Shown: positions 24,118 to 32,921, counted from the first letter of the stretch. The stretch is DNA of 54,496 nucleotides from Baaleninema simplex PCC 7105 (GCF_000332355.1 NZ_KB235962.1:1-54496), one strand, 5' to 3'. The notes: generated by a model from the sequence alone, not told the origin. Program-made: numbers and translations.

Positions 24118-25089
24118 TTAAATTACTGGCGCACCCTCCCAGTTGTTATAAAGTGCTTCTGCATAGACCATGATGTCTTCATTGGGTAGATGAATTTTGG
24201 GTGTTTGCCGGGGATATAAGCTTTCTAAACATTGTGTATCTTGTTGGACAACAATCGAAGCGGCGTGAAGTAAAGAGTCTTTCATGACTGGTTTTAAGCT
24301 CGGATCGCTGAATTTTGCATACAGCAAAATAAACGTTTGAGTTCGATTTTCAGTCTCGGGGTACAGGATATGTCCTTGATAGGTTTGTACTTCTGGCGAC
24401 TGCAAGCAGAAAAACTGAGTTGAGGGAAAGACATATTCCAGAAAATTATTCATCACATCTGGAATTGCGCCCAACATGGGGTTTTCTGCGATCTCTTCTG
24501 GTGTATAGTCATCTTTTTCGACGACTTGTGAAACCTTGGCATAAATGCCTTCTTTTTCGATGAACTCAGATCGACAGGATTTGCACTTAAAAAACTCTCG
24601 ATGCGTTCCATTTTGATGGTTGTGGTCGTAGTTGATTTTCAGGCAGCTTAGAAAATCGCTCTGAATGCTTTTTTGAGCGGTTACACCCAAGAAATCGTAA
24701 TCGTTTGCAACTTTTTGATGTAGGTCGGGAACTGGGAGTTGAGGTTGAAAGCCGCCGTAAGTCCAGATGAAATCGCCGTCAACAATTAATTTTAGCGGTT
24801 CGATGAAAGACGTTCGACTCAATTCTCCATCTCGAAAAAGTCGCCCCAAACCGTCAAACTCTAGTGCGTGAAACGGACAAGCGATCGTGTTGCGCTCTTG
24901 ACAAATCCACCCCTTCGATAAGGGAGCTTGCATGTGAGGGCAAATATTACTCAGCGCAGAGATTTCCCCCGATGTATTTTGCCAGAGTACGTAATCTCGA
25001 CCGTTCAAGGTGAGCGGATAAGGACGATTAACGCCCAGCATCGAGCGGTGAGCGACTAGCCAAGGCGCTCCTGGAAGAATAGGTTTCAT
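24118..25089 (-). CDS. Rieske-type non-heme iron oxygenase (large subunit-like)
   Basis: 323 residues. The N-terminal Rieske domain shows CPHMQAPLSKGWIC and CPFHALEFDGLG (Cys-X-His and Cys-X2-His ligands of the 2Fe-2S cluster). The catalytic domain has INYDHNHQNGTHREFF, matching the mononuclear-iron pattern with Asp and two His. A CxxC (FKCKSCRSEF) follows the iron motif and is not typical. Substrate unknown; the family includes pheophorbide a oxygenase-like and VanA-like enzymes. An electron-donor reductase is not adjacent. It is divergent from a TetR regulator, which probably controls it through the palindrome at 25107-25120. Confidence 0.88.
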   Translation of the reverse strand: MKPILPGAPWLVAHRSMLGVNRPYPLTLNGRDYVLWQNTSGEISALSNICPHMQAPLSKGWICQERNTIACPFHALEFDGLGRLFRDGELSRTSFIEPLKLIVDGDFIWTYGGFQPQLPVPDLHQKVANDYDFLGVTAQKSIQSDFLSCLKINYDHNHQNGTHREFFKCKSCRSEFIEKEGIYAKVSQVVEKDDYTPEEIAENPMLGAIPDVMNNFLEYVFPSTQFFCLQSPEVQTYQGHILYPETENRTQTFILLYAKFSDPSLKPVMKDSLLHAASIVVQQDTQCLESLYPRQTPKIHLPNEDIMVYAEALYNNWEGAPVI

Positions 25090-25106
25090 AACCTGTGGAT
25101 TTTAAT

Positions 25107-25120
25107 TAAACAACTGTTTA
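25107..25120. promoter_or_regulatory. Candidate TetR operator
   Basis: TAAACA-AC-TGTTTA, a perfect 6-base inverted repeat with a 2-base centre, between the divergent Rieske oxygenase and tetR genes. It is 18 bases upstream of the oxygenase start and 81 bases upstream of the regulator start. The form is typical of TetR-family operators. Confidence 0.6.
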
Positions 25121-25200
25121 GTTAGCGTAGCAAGGTCTATAGATGGATGTCAAGGATTAAAGTAGATAGAGGAGTCTGATTTGCCGATTGGGTTGCAACC

Positions 25201-25851
25201 ATGCCGAAAACACCCCGCTTCACCCCCAAGCACAACGAGGAAAAGCAAAGCCGGAATGCAGAAGTCACGAAAGCCAACATTCTCTCGGCTGCAATCGAGG
25301 AGTTTGCCCAGTATGGTTTATCTGGGGCGAGAACTGAAAATATTGCGAAGCGCAGTGGTGTGACTAAAGCGATGATTTGTTATTATTTTAAAAATAAGAA
25401 AACACTGTATCAGGCTGTATTAAATCAGCTCGTTCTAGAAATTAACGAATCGTTTGAAGCGATCGATATCGAACAACAACCTGTCGAACAGGCTTTAGAG
25501 TCTATCGTTCGTAGCTATATAAAATTTGAGTCTAAAAACCGATGGCATGGGATGCTCTGGTTTCAAGAAGCATTGCAAAACCAAGGGCGCTACGGCGAGC
25601 AGACTGGGTGGCAAGAAGGATTTCAATCTATTGTAAAATTGTTAGAAAAAGGAATAAATGAGGGAGTTTTTCGTAAAGTCGATCCCTTTTTAACTGCAAT
25701 TAATATTTTGGGAATTTGTTCGTTTTACTTCGACGCTCATGAAAATTTAAAGTATCTCGAGCCTGACAGAGAGCTTTTGAGTTCTGAAACGATCGAACAA
25801 CAAACAGATGCTGTTCTTGACTTGCTCGTTTCAGGCTTGATGGCTTCGTAA
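25201..25851 (+). CDS. TetR/AcrR family transcriptional regulator
   Basis: 216 residues. The HTH domain is clear: VTKANILSAAIEEFAQYGLS, GARTENIAKRSGVTKAMICY and YYFKNKKTLYQAVL (about residues 22-72). The C-terminal ligand domain is helical (VEQALESIVRSYIKFE, RWHGMLWFQEALQ). It is divergent from the Rieske oxygenase and probably represses it, and perhaps itself, from the shared 111-base region. The stop codon TAA (25849-25851) lies within the target duplication of the adjacent MITE. Confidence 0.92.
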   Translation: MPKTPRFTPKHNEEKQSRNAEVTKANILSAAIEEFAQYGLSGARTENIAKRSGVTKAMICYYFKNKKTLYQAVLNQLVLEINESFEAIDIEQQPVEQALESIVRSYIKFESKNRWHGMLWFQEALQNQGRYGEQTGWQEGFQSIVKLLEKGINEGVFRKVDPFLTAINILGICSFYFDAHENLKYLEPDRELLSSETIEQQTDAVLDLLVSGLMAS

Positions 25852-25852
25852 T

Positions 25853-26316
25853 GGGTGCATCTCAAAAATGTAAGTTCATCGGATACGAGCTGACCTACCT
25901 AAGTGGTGCAGAAAACTTTTCGAGATCTAGGATTGACAAAACACATAAAATCTGTATTGAGACTCGAGCCAGATCCCCGGCATCTCCAAGATGCCGGGGA
26001 TCTCCGGCAACCATTTACCGATCTGGGATTTTGCGGCCAACCCTTTAATACGGCGATATCTGTTCTAACAAGGGTTTCAGGACTTTTCTGCACCACTAAG
26101 GCTGACCTCCTCGATCGATCGGCTGTTGGACTCCACTCCGTTCCACCCCTGGACGGCAGCGTTGTCGAAGTCCAACCGACTCCAGACTTATATTTTTACA
26201 AAAGTGAGATGCACCCAGTGCATCTCACTTTTGCACCCGGAACCCCACCCATCCTCCCCTTACTAAGGGGAGGTGCCGAAGGCGGAGGGGTCGTTCTACG
26301 AAAGTGAGATGCACCC
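25853..26316. mobile_element. MITE of the GGGTGCATCTCA family (copy C), composite, 464 bp
   Basis: It begins GGGTGCATCTCAAAAATG and ends AAAGTGAGATGCACCC at 26316. Flanking 8-base repeats TTCGTAAT (25845-25852) and TTCGTAAC (26317-26324) match at 7 of 8. An internal end lies at 26216, where GTGAGATGCAC-CCA-GTGCATCTCAC forms a head-to-head junction with a roughly 100-base second unit (26218-26316). This looks like one MITE inserted into the end of another. Palindrome copy C lies at 25971-26003. No coding capacity. Confidence 0.85.
25971..26003. repeat. GATCCCCGG palindrome, copy C (inside a MITE)
   Basis: Same sequence as copy B, perfect 15-bp stem with CCA loop. Confidence 0.9.
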
Positions 26317-26447
26317 TTCGTAACCCGTTCCCGATTCCCTTTTTTCTTTTTCACACCACTGATTTAGAGTCGCTAGATAATTTATTGAAGCTTGAAGTTT
26401 TAAAATTGAAATCATTCAAATTGTGGATTCAAACGATCGAATTACAG

Positions 26448-27485
26448 TCAGCGAAACACCCGTTGTAACAACAGCGGTGAAATCTCGTTTAACGGCAGAA
26501 CGTAGTGTGCTGCTTTGAGTGCGATCGCCTCTTTCGGCATCCCAAACACGACGCTACTGGCTTCGTCTTGTGCGATCGTCAATCCGCCGCTGCGTTCGAT
26601 TTCTAACATTCCTATCGCACCATCTTTCCCCATTCCTGTTAACAAAACGCCCACAGAACGGCGACCGTAACACCGAGCGACAGACTCGAACAAAACCGTT
26701 ACCGACGGGCGATGTCCCGACAGAGGCGGCAGGTTAGAATACCCAAAACGGCCGGCACGATCGAAGATTAAATGTTTGTCTTCAGGCGGAAAATAGGCCG
26801 TTCCCGGCCGGGCGATCGCGCCAGCCGAGGCAATTTCGACGGAAATTTTGGTTTCTGAATTCAACCACGCCACCAATCCCTGTAAAAATCCCCGACTAAT
26901 ATGTTGAACGCAGACGATGGGAACGGGAAAGTTGTGCGGAATCGTCGATAAAATTGACAGTAACGCTTGCGGTCCGCCCGTAGACGCTCCCACCACCAAG
27001 ATTTGATAAGCACGCTGGCGTTCTTCGCGAGTTATCGTCGGAACCCTTACCGCAGGCGTCGTCCGTCGTCGGTGGGTAAACACGGCCACCCCAGACAAAA
27101 TCCGAATTTTCATGAGGAGTTCGTGTTTTAAATCGTCCCAGTTACCCACGGAACTGTCGATGGGTTTGGGTAAAACGTCCACCGCCCCGGCGTTGAGTAC
27201 CTGAAATACGTTTTGAGTATCTTCGGCTTGCACCGAGGCGCTCAAGACGAGAATCGGACGGGGCATCGTTGCCATAATCTCTTCAGTCAGTTCTAATCCG
27301 TCCATTTCGGGCATATGGAGATCGGTGCAGACGACATCGGGGCGTACCCGAGGTAAGAGGTCTAACGCCTCTTTTCCCGTGCGTGCCATACCGACGAGTT
27401 CGATATCGTCACATCCTGCAAAAATTCGCCTGAGAACGATTTGAACGACGGGGGAATCTTCAGCAACGAGAACGCGAATAGGCAT
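26448..27485 (-). CDS. cheB: Chemotaxis protein-glutamate methylesterase CheB
   Basis: 345 residues. An N-terminal receiver domain (VLVAEDSPVVQIVLRRIF, phospho-Asp in DVVCTDLHMPEMDG, Lys in VLPKPID) is joined to a CheB methylesterase/deamidase domain. The catalytic residues are visible: Ser in VGASTGGPQAL, His in CVQHISRGF and Asp in LTGMGKDGAIGM. It removes methyl groups from chemoreceptors after phosphorylation by CheA. It lies 172 bases downstream of the multi-Hpt cheA. No cheR, cheW or receptor gene lies in the window. Confidence 0.95.
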   Translation of the reverse strand: MPIRVLVAEDSPVVQIVLRRIFAGCDDIELVGMARTGKEALDLLPRVRPDVVCTDLHMPEMDGLELTEEIMATMPRPILVLSASVQAEDTQNVFQVLNAGAVDVLPKPIDSSVGNWDDLKHELLMKIRILSGVAVFTHRRRTTPAVRVPTITREERQRAYQILVVGASTGGPQALLSILSTIPHNFPVPIVCVQHISRGFLQGLVAWLNSETKISVEIASAGAIARPGTAYFPPEDKHLIFDRAGRFGYSNLPPLSGHRPSVTVLFESVARCYGRRSVGVLLTGMGKDGAIGMLEIERSGGLTIAQDEASSVVFGMPKEAIALKAAHYVLPLNEISPLLLQRVFR

Positions 27486-27657
27486 CTTTTGAAAGGAACG
27501 GCGAGCAGCGCGATCGATTTTTCAAACAACTTTTGAAAACAGTGTTTTATCGCTTGAGAAGTGGCAAGACAAACCTTGCTCACTCTACAAGTTTACAGTT
27601 TTTAACAGATTCTCGAAAGCGAAACGATACGTTTGAAACCCCACTGCGATCGAAAAT

Positions 27658-30600
27658 CTATACTAAACGCCTCAACGTTTCAACTAATACCTCTCGATCG
27701 AAACTGCTTTTTGTGATATAAGCGTTCGCTCCTGCTTCAGCCCCTTTGCGGCGGTCTTCGTCGGTTCCCAGGGAGGTGACGAGGACGATGGGAAGTTCGC
27801 TGTACTGCTGGTGCGATCGAATCCGTTCGGTCATTTCGAGACCGTCGAGGTTGGGCATTTGAATGTCGGACACCACGGCATCGAACGGCTGGGCGCGAAG
27901 TTTGTTGTACCCGTCTAACCCGTCAACGGCCGTGACGACTTCGTAACCCGCCGCTTCTAAAATCCGTTTTTCTTGGGTGCGAGTGGTGATGGAATCTTCG
28001 ACTAACAACACGACGGCTCGAGGTCGGTCTTCGGGAGGTTCGACACCGATGTCTTCGGAGGCGACCGATACGGAAGTCGTATCTCGTGTCAGTGCAGACA
28101 AGCGGCGGGTGCTATGTAGCGACTGGACTAAATCGACGGGGTTGAGAACGATACAAACTTCTCCGGTTCCCAAAATCGTCGCCCCCGAAACGTTGCGAAC
28201 GCGAGCGAGTAGTTTGCTTTGGGGTTTGAGGATGGCGTCTTGTTCGTCGATGAGGCGATCGACGATCGCCCCGAGCCAATCGTCGCCGACTTTCAAAATA
28301 ATGCAGGACAGAGCGCTCGATCGCGCCTCGCGCTTTGCCGAAGTTTCTGGGAGTTCTAACAAGTCTGCCAACGTCGCAACGGAAATGGGGCGATCGCCGA
28401 AGAGAACTGTTTCTCGACCCTCGATGGCGAAAATATCGCTTGGGTCGATCGTACAAGCGGTCTGCACGAACTCGACTGGCAAGGCGTAAGGTTGTCCGTT
28501 AACTTCGACGAGCAGCACGTGGGCGGTGGCTAAAGTCGTCCCCAAGTGCAGTCGGATGGTACAGCCTTTTCCGGGTTCGGATTCGACTTGAATCGAGCCT
28601 TTGAGCCGTTCGACATTAGCGTGGACGACGTCTAACCCCACGCCGCGCCCCGAGACTTCCGTAACGAACGATCGCGTGGAAAATCCGGGCATGAAAATCA
28701 GCGATTGAATTTGGTTCGGCGTCATCGTTTCTAAGTCTTCGGGACGACACACGCCGTTTTTGAGGGCGGTTTTCTTAATTTTTTCGAGATCCAATCCCCG
28801 GCCGTCGTCGGAGACTTCGATCGCGACGGTACTGGCAGTTTGATATCCTCGCAGCGTCACGGTCGCGCGTTCGGGTTTTCCCAGCCTCACCCGTTCTTCA
28901 GGCAGTTCGATGCCGTGATCGATGGCGTTGCGAATAATATGGGTGAGGGGATCTTTCATCTCTTCGAGGATGCGCTTGTCGGCGCGGGTGTCTCCTCCCC
29001 AAATCGACAGTTGAACGTTTTTGTTTTGCGATCGCGCTAAGTCTCGCACCAAACGCGGGTACAGGTTGAAAATCGTCGACAGCGGCAACAGTCGCAACGT
29101 CCGCACGCCGTCTTCAATTTCGTCGGAAATAGTATCGAGTCGCGCGGTATCTTCGGCGATGGCGTTTCGCAGGCGGTTGACCAGGTTTCCCATGCGTTCG
29201 AGACGATCGCGGGACAGTTGCTGAAACGACTGCATCTGTTCGAGAACGTTAGCCCGAGTTCCGTTTCCGTTTTCGCGACCGTTGACTCGGAACTCTTCCC
29301 ACAGAAACCGCGAGGCGTTGGTGTCGCGACTCCACTCTTCCCAGAGGCTGACGATTTCTTCGATTTCGGACAGTCGGTGAGCGATGCGAATTTTCGTGAC
29401 GGTGAGTTCTCCGGCTTGGGTCATCAAGGCGTCGAGGTTGTGGGTGGCGACGCGGATGGTATCGATGCGATAGTTTCCGTCTAGATCGTTTTGGACGTTG
29501 CCGTTGGGGGAACTGTCAGACGACGGTTTGGGGGAGGTCGCAGCGGGTGCAGGAGCGCTCGCGGCGGTTTGGGTTGGGGACTGCGGGCCGATGTTAGGGC
29601 GATCGACGGCGGTGTCGGGTTCGACTGGACTCCAACGGCCGGTTACGGCTTCGTTGACGAGTTGGCGAATTCTGTCTAATTCTCGGTAGAGGCGATCGCA
29701 CAGTTGGGGGGTTAGCGGGACGTTGTCCTGTTTGATGGGAACGAGGTGTTGTTCCCAGTCGTGGGCTAGTCGAGCGATGGTGTCGATCCCCAACATTCCC
29801 GCATCGCCTTTGATGCTGTGGATTTCTCGCAAAACCCGATCGAGGCGATCGCGATCGTCGGGATGCTCTTCGAGATGCAGCAATCCGTCCTCGAGTTGTT
29901 GTAAGTGGTCGTCGCAGGCGATGCGGAAGGTATGGCGGAGTTCGTCGTCCTCGATATACGGGATTTCGCCGGAAGGGACGGTGCGATCGTCGGCCGCTGA
30001 GGCGGTGTCTGAGGAGCCGTTTGAGGTGGAATCCGGTCGCTCTAGAGGAGGGGTGACGGCATCGCTAATCTGTTGGCGGATGGTGTCGAGGTCGCGAAAC
30101 AGGCGATCGCAGAGGTCGTCGGTGAGGTCGGTTTTTCCCTCTTTAACGGGTGTGAGTTGGTGTTCCCAAGCGTGGGAGAGACGTGCGACGTTCTCGACGC
30201 CTAACATTCCCGCATCGCCTTTGAGACTGTGGATTTCTCGCAAAATGTCGTCGAGGCGATCGCGATCGTCGGGATGCTGTTCGAGGTGCAGCAGACCGTC
30301 GTACAGTTGTTGTAAGTGGTCTTCGCTGGCCAGTTTGAAGGTTCGACGGAGTTCTTCGTCCTCGATGTAAGGCGTCGCGGGTTCGGTCGAGGAGGGTGGC
30401 GGCGTCGCGGGTTCGGTCGGGGATGGGTCGGGCGTCGAAACGGGCGGTTCCTCACCCCGCAATACATGGCACGCGGTTTCGAGGGATAGCGACCCGACTT
30501 CTCCGCTCACGGCGTTGTTGACGAACTGGCGGATCGCGTCTAAGCCCCCGTACAGGCGATCGAACAGTTGCGGCGAGAGATCGAGGGTTTTCTCTTTAAC

Positions 30601-31311
30601 TGGTGCGAGTTGCTGCTCCCAGAGGTGAGCCAGTTGCGCTACGGATTCGACGCCTAGCATTCCCGCATCGCCTTTGAGACTGTGGATTTCTCGCAAAATG
30701 TCGTCGAGGCGATCGCCATCGTCGGGATGTTGTTCGAGATGTAGCAGTCCGTCGTCGAGTTTTTGTAGGTGGTCTTCGCTGGCAATTTGGAAGGTTTGAC
30801 GGAGTTCCTCGTCGTCGAGGTACGTCTGGCTGGGATCGCTGTGGGAAACCCGAGGACTCGGGGACGCTGGCGGAGGCGGTGGAGATTCTGGCAGCGTTTC
30901 GGGGGTGTCGTCAGAGGGAGGCGGCGGCGAGGCGTGTCCTCCCATCAAAGCCGCTAAGACGTAGAAGGTTTGTACGCCTGAAGGTTCGCCGGTAATGGCC
31001 TCGTTTACCAGTTTTTCGATCGCTTCGAGACCTTGCTGGAGTCGTGCAAATACATCTTCTGACGGGGAAGTGTCGCTCTGTTTGAGCGTTTCGAGAACGT
31101 GTTCCCACTGGTTCGTCAGCATGGCGAGGTCTTTGAGACCCAGCATTCCCGCATTGCCTTTGAGGGAATGAACGTTTCTTAATAGATCTTCGAGAACGTT
31201 GCGATCGCTGGGATGCTGCTGCCATACAGACAAGCCATCCTTAATATTTCTTAACTCTTCTTCGCTTGCTTCTTTAAAGATGCCTTGCAGTTCTTCGTCT
31301 TCGATCGTCAT
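27658..31311 (-). CDS. cheA: CheA-type hybrid histidine kinase with four Hpt domains
   Basis: 1217 residues. Four Hpt domains carry phospho-accepting His at about residues 48, 210, 361 and 497, each in (I/V)HS(L/I)KG(N/D)AGMLG, separated by Pro/Ser/Thr-rich linkers. They are followed by the P3 region (LDALMTQAGELTVTKIRIAH), the HATPase domain (IIRNAIDHGIELPEE, VSDDGRGLD, SGRGVGLDVV), a CheW-like domain (HVLLVEVNGQPYALPVEFV) and a C-terminal receiver (VLLVEDSITTRTQ, DAVVSDIQMPNLDG). Hpt 2-4 are much more alike than Hpt 1, indicating recent internal duplication. The design resembles cyanobacterial kinases for pilus-driven motility or phototaxis (PilL/TaxAY type); which output it serves is not shown. 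Confidence 0.95.
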   Translation of the reverse strand: MTIEDEELQGIFKEASEEELRNIKDGLSVWQQHPSDRNVLEDLLRNVHSLKGNAGMLGLKDLAMLTNQWEHVLETLKQSDTSPSEDVFARLQQGLEAIEKLVNEAITGEPSGVQTFYVLAALMGGHASPPPPSDDTPETLPESPPPPPASPSPRVSHSDPSQTYLDDEELRQTFQIASEDHLQKLDDGLLHLEQHPDDGDRLDDILREIHSLKGDAGMLGVESVAQLAHLWEQQLAPVKEKTLDLSPQLFDRLYGGLDAIRQFVNNAVSGEVGSLSLETACHVLRGEEPPVSTPDPSPTEPATPPPSSTEPATPYIEDEELRRTFKLASEDHLQQLYDGLLHLEQHPDDRDRLDDILREIHSLKGDAGMLGVENVARLSHAWEHQLTPVKEGKTDLTDDLCDRLFRDLDTIRQQISDAVTPPLERPDSTSNGSSDTASAADDRTVPSGEIPYIEDDELRHTFRIACDDHLQQLEDGLLHLEEHPDDRDRLDRVLREIHSIKGDAGMLGIDTIARLAHDWEQHLVPIKQDNVPLTPQLCDRLYRELDRIRQLVNEAVTGRWSPVEPDTAVDRPNIGPQSPTQTAASAPAPAATSPKPSSDSSPNGNVQNDLDGNYRIDTIRVATHNLDALMTQAGELTVTKIRIAHRLSEIEEIVSLWEEWSRDTNASRFLWEEFRVNGRENGNGTRANVLEQMQSFQQLSRDRLERMGNLVNRLRNAIAEDTARLDTISDEIEDGVRTLRLLPLSTIFNLYPRLVRDLARSQNKNVQLSIWGGDTRADKRILEEMKDPLTHIIRNAIDHGIELPEERVRLGKPERATVTLRGYQTASTVAIEVSDDGRGLDLEKIKKTALKNGVCRPEDLETMTPNQIQSLIFMPGFSTRSFVTEVSGRGVGLDVVHANVERLKGSIQVESEPGKGCTIRLHLGTTLATAHVLLVEVNGQPYALPVEFVQTACTIDPSDIFAIEGRETVLFGDRPISVATLADLLELPETSAKREARSSALSCIILKVGDDWLGAIVDRLIDEQDAILKPQSKLLARVRNVSGATILGTGEVCIVLNPVDLVQSLHSTRRLSALTRDTTSVSVASEDIGVEPPEDRPRAVVLLVEDSITTRTQEKRILEAAGYEVVTAVDGLDGYNKLRAQPFDAVVSDIQMPNLDGLEMTERIRSHQQYSELPIVLVTSLGTDEDRRKGAEAGANAYITKSSFDREVLVETLRRLV

Positions 31312-31613
31312 AGCGATCCGACTCCCAAATTCTAAGCTAACGTCACACGATATTTCGATCCGATCGGCGTTGGAAAGCCCCTTGCGCTTTCCTTATTTTA
31401 GCCGATCGCATTTTCAGCATTTTTACCGATCGCGTTCCTTCAAAGCGATTTCGCAACGATTAAAACAGATCGATTTCGTGTTTGTTTTCGAGACTCCTAC
31501 TTGAAATTTACAATTCAAAACTACTCAAAAAAATCTCGGCATCTTGAAGATGCCGAGACTCAGAGCGATCGCGTTCTTTCAGTCAGTTAGATCGATCGGA
31601 TAGGTGCGATCGC
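31312..31613. other. Intergenic region with one palindromic repeat
   Basis: 302 bases between cheA and the coiled-coil gene. It carries the palindrome at 31534-31558, which could also terminate the coiled-coil transcript. Nothing else was recognised. Confidence 0.5.
31534..31558. repeat. Palindrome, divergent copy E
   Basis: TCTCGGCATCT, loop TGA, AGATGCCGAGA. The inner stem equals the other copies, while the outer part is CTCGG/CCGAG instead of CCCCGG/CCGGGG, so pairing is kept by paired changes. Confidence 0.75.
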
Positions 31614-32681
31614 TTACTTCCCACGTTGCTGGTTTTTAGCTTGTTCTAACGCAATATCTTTCACCGCTTGCAAAGATTTATCGTTTGCCGTACCTTCGAT
31701 CGCCTTGACTGCCAACTCTTGCGTTTGCTTGAGGGTGGTTTCTAACTGCTGCGTCAAATTGGCAATGCGAATCTCGCGATCGTGAATCGTTTCTTCCAAC
31801 GCTCGAACTTGCAACTCGTACCGCTGCTTTTCACCCTCAATTTCTTTCTGCCGCAACTCTGCATTCGCCTTCGTTTGAGCGATCGCGATGTTGCGTCCGA
31901 CTTCTTTTCCGCGTTCGATCTGTGCTTCTTTCTCCGCCGGGAACGCTTCGACTTTCGCCATCACTTCTTCAAACTCAGTTTCGCGTTCGGAAATTGCTTT
32001 TTCCCGGTCTTCCCAAGCTTTTTCTTGCTGTTGGCGAGTTTCGTCGAGTTGGCGATATAACTCTGCTTGCTGCTGCTGATATGCTTCAGCGTCTGTCTGG
32101 CGTTGTAAATCGCGATCGTAACGATACTCTCGCTCGTCTCGCTCGCAGGCTTTACGATACTCTGCATTGCGTTCTGCGATCGCTTCGTGGCGATCTTCCC
32201 GTTCTTTCTGCCACGCCGTTTCTTCTTCAAAAAATGCTTGTTCTAGAGTTTCCCGTTCTGTTTCAAACACATCGGAAAACTGTTTTTTACTCTCTTCGTA
32301 CTCGCGAATCAAGTTGTCGAGCGTCTCGTCTTGGATATCTGAGAGATCGTACAGTTGCGTCAGGCGAGCGATCGCTTCGGAAACTTGACTTTGAACCTCT
32401 CCCAACTGCGAGGCTTCGCGGGTAAGCTGTTCGGAAAGCTGGCTCACCGAACTGCCAAATCCCAACTTCAATCCGGTTAACTGTGCGATAGTGTCTTGCA
32501 TCCGTTCCTGTTCGGTTTTTGCAGAAGCTCGAGTGCGATTGGATTCGACCGTTGACGGGGTAGAATTTTCTGACTGAGATTTCGTGCCTTGTTTGAATTT
32601 AGCCTCCAACGATTTCTTTTCTTTTTGAAGTTCTTTGTATGCAGCGAGAATTTCTGATTTGGTGTTGCGAGAATTGACCAC
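31614..32681 (-). CDS. Long coiled-coil protein 1 (cytoskeleton-like)
   Basis: 355 residues, no signal peptide or membrane segment. After a basic, Ser-rich N-terminus (NTKSEILAAYKELQKEKKSL) nearly the whole chain is charged heptad repeats rich in Glu, Gln, Arg and Lys, for example AWQKEREDRHEAIAERNAEY and ELYRQLDETRQQQEKAWEDR. It shares length, layout and the C-terminal motif LTQQLETTLKQTQELAVKAI with the next gene upstream (LQAAAQQSRELAIQAF), so they are paralogues. Tandem coiled-coil pairs that form filaments together (LfiA/LfiB) are known in Anabaena; relation to those is only a suggestion. Confidence 0.8.
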   Translation of the reverse strand: MVNSRNTKSEILAAYKELQKEKKSLEAKFKQGTKSQSENSTPSTVESNRTRASAKTEQERMQDTIAQLTGLKLGFGSSVSQLSEQLTREASQLGEVQSQVSEAIARLTQLYDLSDIQDETLDNLIREYEESKKQFSDVFETERETLEQAFFEEETAWQKEREDRHEAIAERNAEYRKACERDEREYRYDRDLQRQTDAEAYQQQQAELYRQLDETRQQQEKAWEDREKAISERETEFEEVMAKVEAFPAEKEAQIERGKEVGRNIAIAQTKANAELRQKEIEGEKQRYELQVRALEETIHDREIRIANLTQQLETTLKQTQELAVKAIEGTANDKSLQAVKDIALEQAKNQQRGK

Positions 32682-32730
32682 AGTTCTAACCTCAAAGAAT
32701 GAAGAATTTGCAAAAAATTCAGTAATTTTT

Positions 32731-32917
32731 TGTAGGTTGGTTTGAGTGAAACGAAACCCAACAGAACGAAACTCTCGAAAGAAGTTTGGCTATTGGATTT
32801 TATTCCGTTCGATTCAACTTATACCGAACGAAGGTTTTGAAAAATTCACGCGTTAACTTCCTCGATTTTTCAAAGAAATCTGACGGTTGGATTTCACTTC
32901 GTTCGACTCAACCTACA
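32731..32917. repeat. Inverted TGTAGGTTG repeats between the coiled-coil genes
   Basis: Left arm 32731-32763 (TGTAGGTTGGTTTGAGTGAA...) and right arm 32885-32917 (...GACTCAACCTACA) are imperfect inverted copies of a 33-base repeat. A third degenerate copy lies near 32792-32823. The whole region between the two coiled-coil genes is thus repeat-derived. This GTAGGTTGGGTTGA-type repeat is familiar from many cyanobacterial genomes. Confidence 0.65.
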
Positions 32918-32921
32918 GCCA

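Noticed and set aside
24499-25074. Start of the Rieske ORF on the opposite strand
   Set aside because: No opposite-strand frame has family motifs; only the minus-strand Rieske protein is supported.
29723-30370. 215-aa Ser/Arg-rich plus-strand ORF with repeats
   Set aside because: Antisense shadow of the repeated Hpt units of cheA.
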